Notes under the pieces: generated by a model
The model's input: the letters and a program-made list of their open reading frames with translations, nothing else
The model's database searches: none
Told to the model about the DNA's origin: nothing
Assembly (NCBI RefSeq): GCF_900156825.1
Contig: NZ_FTOV01000004.1
Span: 296,679-360,678, forward strand
Reading direction: 5' to 3'
Length of the DNA: 64,000 bases
Source: Chryseobacterium gambrini
GTDB taxonomy: Bacteria > Bacteroidota > Bacteroidia > Flavobacteriales > Weeksellaceae
Translations under genes and position numbers: made by a program
Shown here: positions 60,948 through 64,000 of the stretch, in pieces
Layout of the letters: each line of letters starts with the position of its first letter
How positions within the stretch are numbered: position 1 is the stretch's first letter

Positions 60948-63686
60948 ATGAAACATTATTTTTTCTTTTTCCTTTTCGTCGTCCAGATGGCTTTTGGGCA
61001 GGCTTTGTATCCTTACTTACAAAATCCTACACCAACTTCCATGATCATCAACTGGAAAACCTCTTCCAATAATGAAACCACCGTTTTTTATGGAACCAGC
61101 CCCAATAATCTGAATGTTACTTTTACAGGAACCACAAACATTTTTTCAGATACAGGGTATAACAACAATTATTTTTATCACACCGCAAAAATTGCCAATC
61201 TTCAGCCCAACACAAAATATTATTATAAAATTAAAACAGGAACCAGCGAATCTGCGGTGTATAATTTCCGAACACTTCCTTTACCGGGACAGGCGGCAAC
61301 AGCTAACGGAAAAATCCGTTTCCTCATCATGGGAGACAACCAGATTAAAGCAGAACCGAGATACGATACCTTAACTTTAAATGCGTATAAAAAATTAAAA
61401 GAAAAATTCGGCGCAGCTTCTGATCCTTCAGATAATATTGCTTTGACCTTCATGGTTGGAGATCAGGTAGATGTGGGAACTTTGGATCATTACGAAAATG
61501 TTCATTTCAAAAAAAATATTAATTTATCGCCTTATCTTCCGATTCAGACCACAGTAGGAAACCATGAAACATACGGGAGTCTGGGAATGAATTCCTATTA
61601 TGCACATTTCTACATCGATGAAATTCAGTATAAAAACATTAGCTCAGGAAACGAAAATTACTATGCGCAACAGGCTGGAAACGTTTTGTTTATAAGTTTG
61701 AGTTCCGAACATACCGGTTCTGCGCAAATGACTTGGCTGCAACAGGTCTTAAGTGCTGCAAACGGCGATTCTACGGTCGACTGGATCATTTCTCTTAGCC
61801 ACAGACCATATCAGGCGGAACAATATGTAGGAGACATTTCTACGTGGGTAAGAAACAGTGCTGTTCCGCTTTTAACCTCTTCTTCAAAATATTTAATGCA
61901 CGTCGGAGCGCATCACCATTTATACCACAGAGGTCAGTTGAAAAATACACCGAATTACCAGATTATTTCCGGTGGAGTTGCATGGGATCAGTACTGGGGA
62001 ATGTCGACCGAACAGGATTTTGATGATGTTCAGAAAACATTAACAGACTGGACGTACCAAATCGTGGAAGTAGATGTAAACACAGGAAAAGTAGATGTGG
62101 AATCTTATTCCATCGGAGGGGTTTATCATAAAAAATCTAATGAACTTATTGATACGTTCCACCGCTATAAAAACCAGCCAAAACCTGCAAAACCTTCCAT
62201 TTCCAATACATTTACGGCGCCGGTTACTTTACCATTAACTTTAAACGGAAGTGCATTTTCAAGCTCAAACGGAGAATTGCTGAATACCACTCAGTTTTTA
62301 ATTAGTAAAGCTGCCGATTTTTCTATTATTGAAAAAGAATTTTACAGAGATTACGAAAACTGGTTCGGAAAAGACGGAAACGGAACTCCCGATATCACGA
62401 AAAACCTGAATGCAGGAGTAGACATTACCAAAGCGACCATTGCCGCCAACTCAATAACCAACGGAAACTATTATGTAAAAGTGCGTTACAGAGACCGAAA
62501 TATGGAATGGAGCGAATGGAGCGATGTAAAACAGTTTACAGTAACCGGAAGTGTGGTTTCCAACCCTACATTTACTTTGAACAAAACAGAATATCTTCAA
62601 AACGAGCCCATTATTGCCAATTTTACAGACGGTCCCGGAAATAATCAGGACTGGGTTGGAATTTATAAAAAAGGACAGAATCCTTCTGCCGTAACTTCTC
62701 AGGCTTTTATGTACACTAACGGACAAACCGCAGGAACAGCCACTTTCCCGAACGGAATTGCTGCTAAAGGTCAGTATTTTGCAGGATTTTTTGCCAATAA
62801 TGGTTACACGGAAATTACGCCGAGAAAAAATTTCTACGTAGGTCCGAAAGTTAATTTAAGCACAACTTCAGATGTTTATCCTGTAGGCGGAACTGTAACC
62901 GTAAATTTCTCCAACGGACCGAATCTAAACAAAGACTGGATCGGAATTTATAAAATGGGACACACGCCCGGAACCATAAATTCTACACAGTGGAGTTATG
63001 TGACAACCGCTTCGGGAACGCTTAATTTTACAGGACTTGCCAAAGGATATTATTATGCACAGTACTTTTTGGAAGACGGTTATACAACGGTTGGCGAGAA
63101 AGTTTTCTTTAAAGTAGGGGATGTGGTAACCGAACTTTGGATCAACAAGCCGGTTTACAGTTTAGGAGAAAATATCACCGCTTCATGGACGGATTCTCCG
63201 GGAATCATCAAAGACTGGCTCGGAATTTATCCTCAGAATATTTCGGTTCCCGATGATCAGTTTGTTTCGTATACTTATTTTGACGGAATTACACAGGGAA
63301 CCAAAACAATCACCGGAACAGCAGTTCCTGCAACGCCGGGAAATTATTATATGGTGATGTTTACCAACGATTCTTACACGGAAGTTTCAAACAGAGTTCA
63401 GTTTCAGGTAACCGGAACAACTTTAGGAACGGAAGAAACAAAAAGTACAGAAAAAAATGTGGTGCTTTATCCGAATCCTACAAAACCGGGTGAACCGACT
63501 TTCATCAAAAGTGATTATCCGATCGAAAAAATAGAACTTCTTTCTGCCAACGGAGACCTTTTATATCAGTCGAAAAATGTAAATAACCAGCGTTTTTCTC
63601 TGGTCAACGAAAATCTTCCGAAAGGAGTGTATTTTGTAAAAGTATACACAAGAAAATTATTTACCTTAAAATTAGTCATTCAGTAA
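60948..63686 (+). CDS. Secreted calcineurin-like metallophosphoesterase (purple acid phosphatase type) with T9SS type A sorting domain
   Basis: A 912-residue protein. Signal peptide (about 1-18), a fibronectin III-like N-terminal domain (about 20-105, PTSMIINWKTSSNNETTVF), a metallophosphoesterase domain (about 120-400) with metal motifs MGDNQIK, VGDQVD, GNHETYG, SLSHRPY and GAHHHLYHRG, and a second FnIII-like segment (about 405-530). Three tandem beta domains of about 90 residues follow, each with a DWxGIY signature (DWVGIYKKG, DWIGIYKMG, DWLGIYPQN; about 535-825). A type A sorting domain (YPNPTKPGE) ends it. It probably hydrolyses extracellular phosphate esters. The DWxGIY repeats recall SKICH-type beta domains; that likeness is tentative. 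Confidence 0.9.
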   Translation: MKHYFFFFLFVVQMAFGQALYPYLQNPTPTSMIINWKTSSNNETTVFYGTSPNNLNVTFTGTTNIFSDTGYNNNYFYHTAKIANLQPNTKYYYKIKTGTSESAVYNFRTLPLPGQAATANGKIRFLIMGDNQIKAEPRYDTLTLNAYKKLKEKFGAASDPSDNIALTFMVGDQVDVGTLDHYENVHFKKNINLSPYLPIQTTVGNHETYGSLGMNSYYAHFYIDEIQYKNISSGNENYYAQQAGNVLFISLSSEHTGSAQMTWLQQVLSAANGDSTVDWIISLSHRPYQAEQYVGDISTWVRNSAVPLLTSSSKYLMHVGAHHHLYHRGQLKNTPNYQIISGGVAWDQYWGMSTEQDFDDVQKTLTDWTYQIVEVDVNTGKVDVESYSIGGVYHKKSNELIDTFHRYKNQPKPAKPSISNTFTAPVTLPLTLNGSAFSSSNGELLNTTQFLISKAADFSIIEKEFYRDYENWFGKDGNGTPDITKNLNAGVDITKATIAANSITNGNYYVKVRYRDRNMEWSEWSDVKQFTVTGSVVSNPTFTLNKTEYLQNEPIIANFTDGPGNNQDWVGIYKKGQNPSAVTSQAFMYTNGQTAGTATFPNGIAAKGQYFAGFFANNGYTEITPRKNFYVGPKVNLSTTSDVYPVGGTVTVNFSNGPNLNKDWIGIYKMGHTPGTINSTQWSYVTTASGTLNFTGLAKGYYYAQYFLEDGYTTVGEKVFFKVGDVVTELWINKPVYSLGENITASWTDSPGIIKDWLGIYPQNISVPDDQFVSYTYFDGITQGTKTITGTAVPATPGNYYMVMFTNDSYTEVSNRVQFQVTGTTLGTEETKSTEKNVVLYPNPTKPGEPTFIKSDYPIEKIELLSANGDLLYQSKNVNNQRFSLVNENLPKGVYFVKVYTRKLFTLKLVIQ

Positions 63687-63713
63687 GACACTTCATTTTT
63701 CATATAAAACAAC

Positions 63714-63740
63714 AAAACGGGCTTAGAAAAGTCCGTTTTT
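63714..63740 (+). terminator. Rho-independent terminator
   Basis: Stem AAAACGGGCTT with AAGTCCGTTTT (one G-T pair), followed by T. Confidence 0.75.
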
Positions 63741-63809
63741 GTTATTTTGGTAATTTTCACATCAATGATATATTGACCCATTGCTCATCAATTATCGATC
63801 ATTCAAATT

Positions 63810-63908
63810 GGAGCTGTTTCCAGCTTTCTCTACTCGCTTTTTTTTGTTTTCGGCGGCTGCTTTGCAGCCGCCGAAAACAAAAAAAGAGCTCAGACATGCC
63901 GCTCAATG
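63810..63908 (+). repeat. GGAGCT-ended dispersed element, copy 3, with a 22-bp perfect hairpin
   Basis: Left end GGAGCTGTTTCCAGCTTTC, right end GAGCTCAGACATGCCGCTCA. The middle is a perfect 22-bp hairpin: TTTTTTTGTTTTCGGCGGCT then GC (63839-63860), loop TTT, and its inverse (63864-63885). The outer ends match the other copies; the inner hairpin does not. Confidence 0.65.
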
Positions 63909-63919
63909 GTAAGTTTGCA

Positions 63920-64000
63920 TTAAACAAAACAGATTGATAACTTAGTTAAAAATATTAACCAGAAGAGCAAAAGCAGCAGGATAAAGACAGACGCTCGAAT
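63920..64000 (-). CDS. Possible 3' end of a membrane-protein gene (partial)
   Basis: On the minus strand an open frame enters from the window edge and stops at the complement of 63920-63922. The 26 visible residues are very hydrophobic (ASVFILLLLLFWLIFLTKLS), as in the last helix of a membrane protein. It would converge on the phosphoesterase gene. The fragment is too short to identify and may not be real. Confidence 0.25.
   Translation of the reverse strand: MRASVFILLLLLFWLIFLTKLSICFV

Noticed and set aside
1..64000. tRNA, rRNA, IS element, prophage or integrase genes
   Set aside because: I looked for T-loop-like motifs, transposase or integrase patterns and rRNA-like stretches by eye and found none; small RNAs cannot be excluded without computation.

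Overview
The window is chromosomal DNA of a member of Bacteroidota, most likely a Chryseobacterium-type flavobacterium (Weeksellaceae). The evidence is AT-rich DNA, Bacteroidota-style promoters with a TAnnTTTG -7 box, little Shine-Dalgarno signal, nine large secreted proteins with type IX secretion (T9SS) C-terminal sorting domains, and lineage-typical families (DUF6261, DUF3098, TIGR02757/DUF2400). I see no phage, insertion sequence, plasmid gene, rRNA, tRNA or CRISPR array. Genus-level placement is inferred from protein flavour, not from a search.

Layout. 1-761: 3' end of dnaE. 1048-14825: four T9SS type A multidomain surface proteins, interrupted by a DUF6261 gene whose 3' end runs into a GC-rich array of 41-bp units. 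14896-17866: a 52-residue membrane protein, a K+ channel with a C-terminal zinc ribbon, and a Nif3 / coiled-coil pair that has lost metal ligands. 18112-21957: lipoprotein, acyl-CoA synthetase and acyl-CoA dehydrogenase (fatty-acid activation and beta-oxidation). 22223-28226: DUF4349-like lipoprotein, prfC, a 730-bp island of dispersed repeats, an MFS transporter and a CPBP protease. 28332-31321: rdgB, RNase Z, TIGR02757, and a membrane protein with an exact heptad-repeat coiled coil. 31522-40150: three tandem T9SS type B proteins with choice-of-anchor-L domains. 40244-45296: rsmA divergent from ftsX-DUF3098-uppP and truB-(barrel-like protein)-rluF. 45838-50180: helix-hairpin-helix protein, MerR and AraC regulators, ccoG. 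50442-55011: SMP-30-like lipoprotein, DbpA-like helicase, rpsA. 55235-63686: M36 metalloprotease (T9SS), EamA transporter, alpha/beta hydrolase, rplS, and a T9SS calcineurin-like phosphoesterase.

How the genes work together. Most of the coding DNA serves the cell surface: nine proteins carry an N-terminal signal peptide and a type A or type B sorting domain, so they should cross the inner membrane by Sec and the outer membrane by the T9SS (whose machinery is not in the window). The remainder is housekeeping: ribosome and translation (rsmA, rpsA, rplS, truB, rluF, prfC, RNase Z), division and envelope (ftsX, uppP), and lipid metabolism.

The least explained signals are non-coding: the 41-bp array after the DUF6261 gene, a GGAGCT-ended dispersed element present three times with a different inner hairpin each time, a cluster of short palindromes at 25331-25494, and hexamer-satellite inverted elements next to RNase Z and the DbpA-like helicase. 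All family assignments come from reading motifs by eye; no database search was run.
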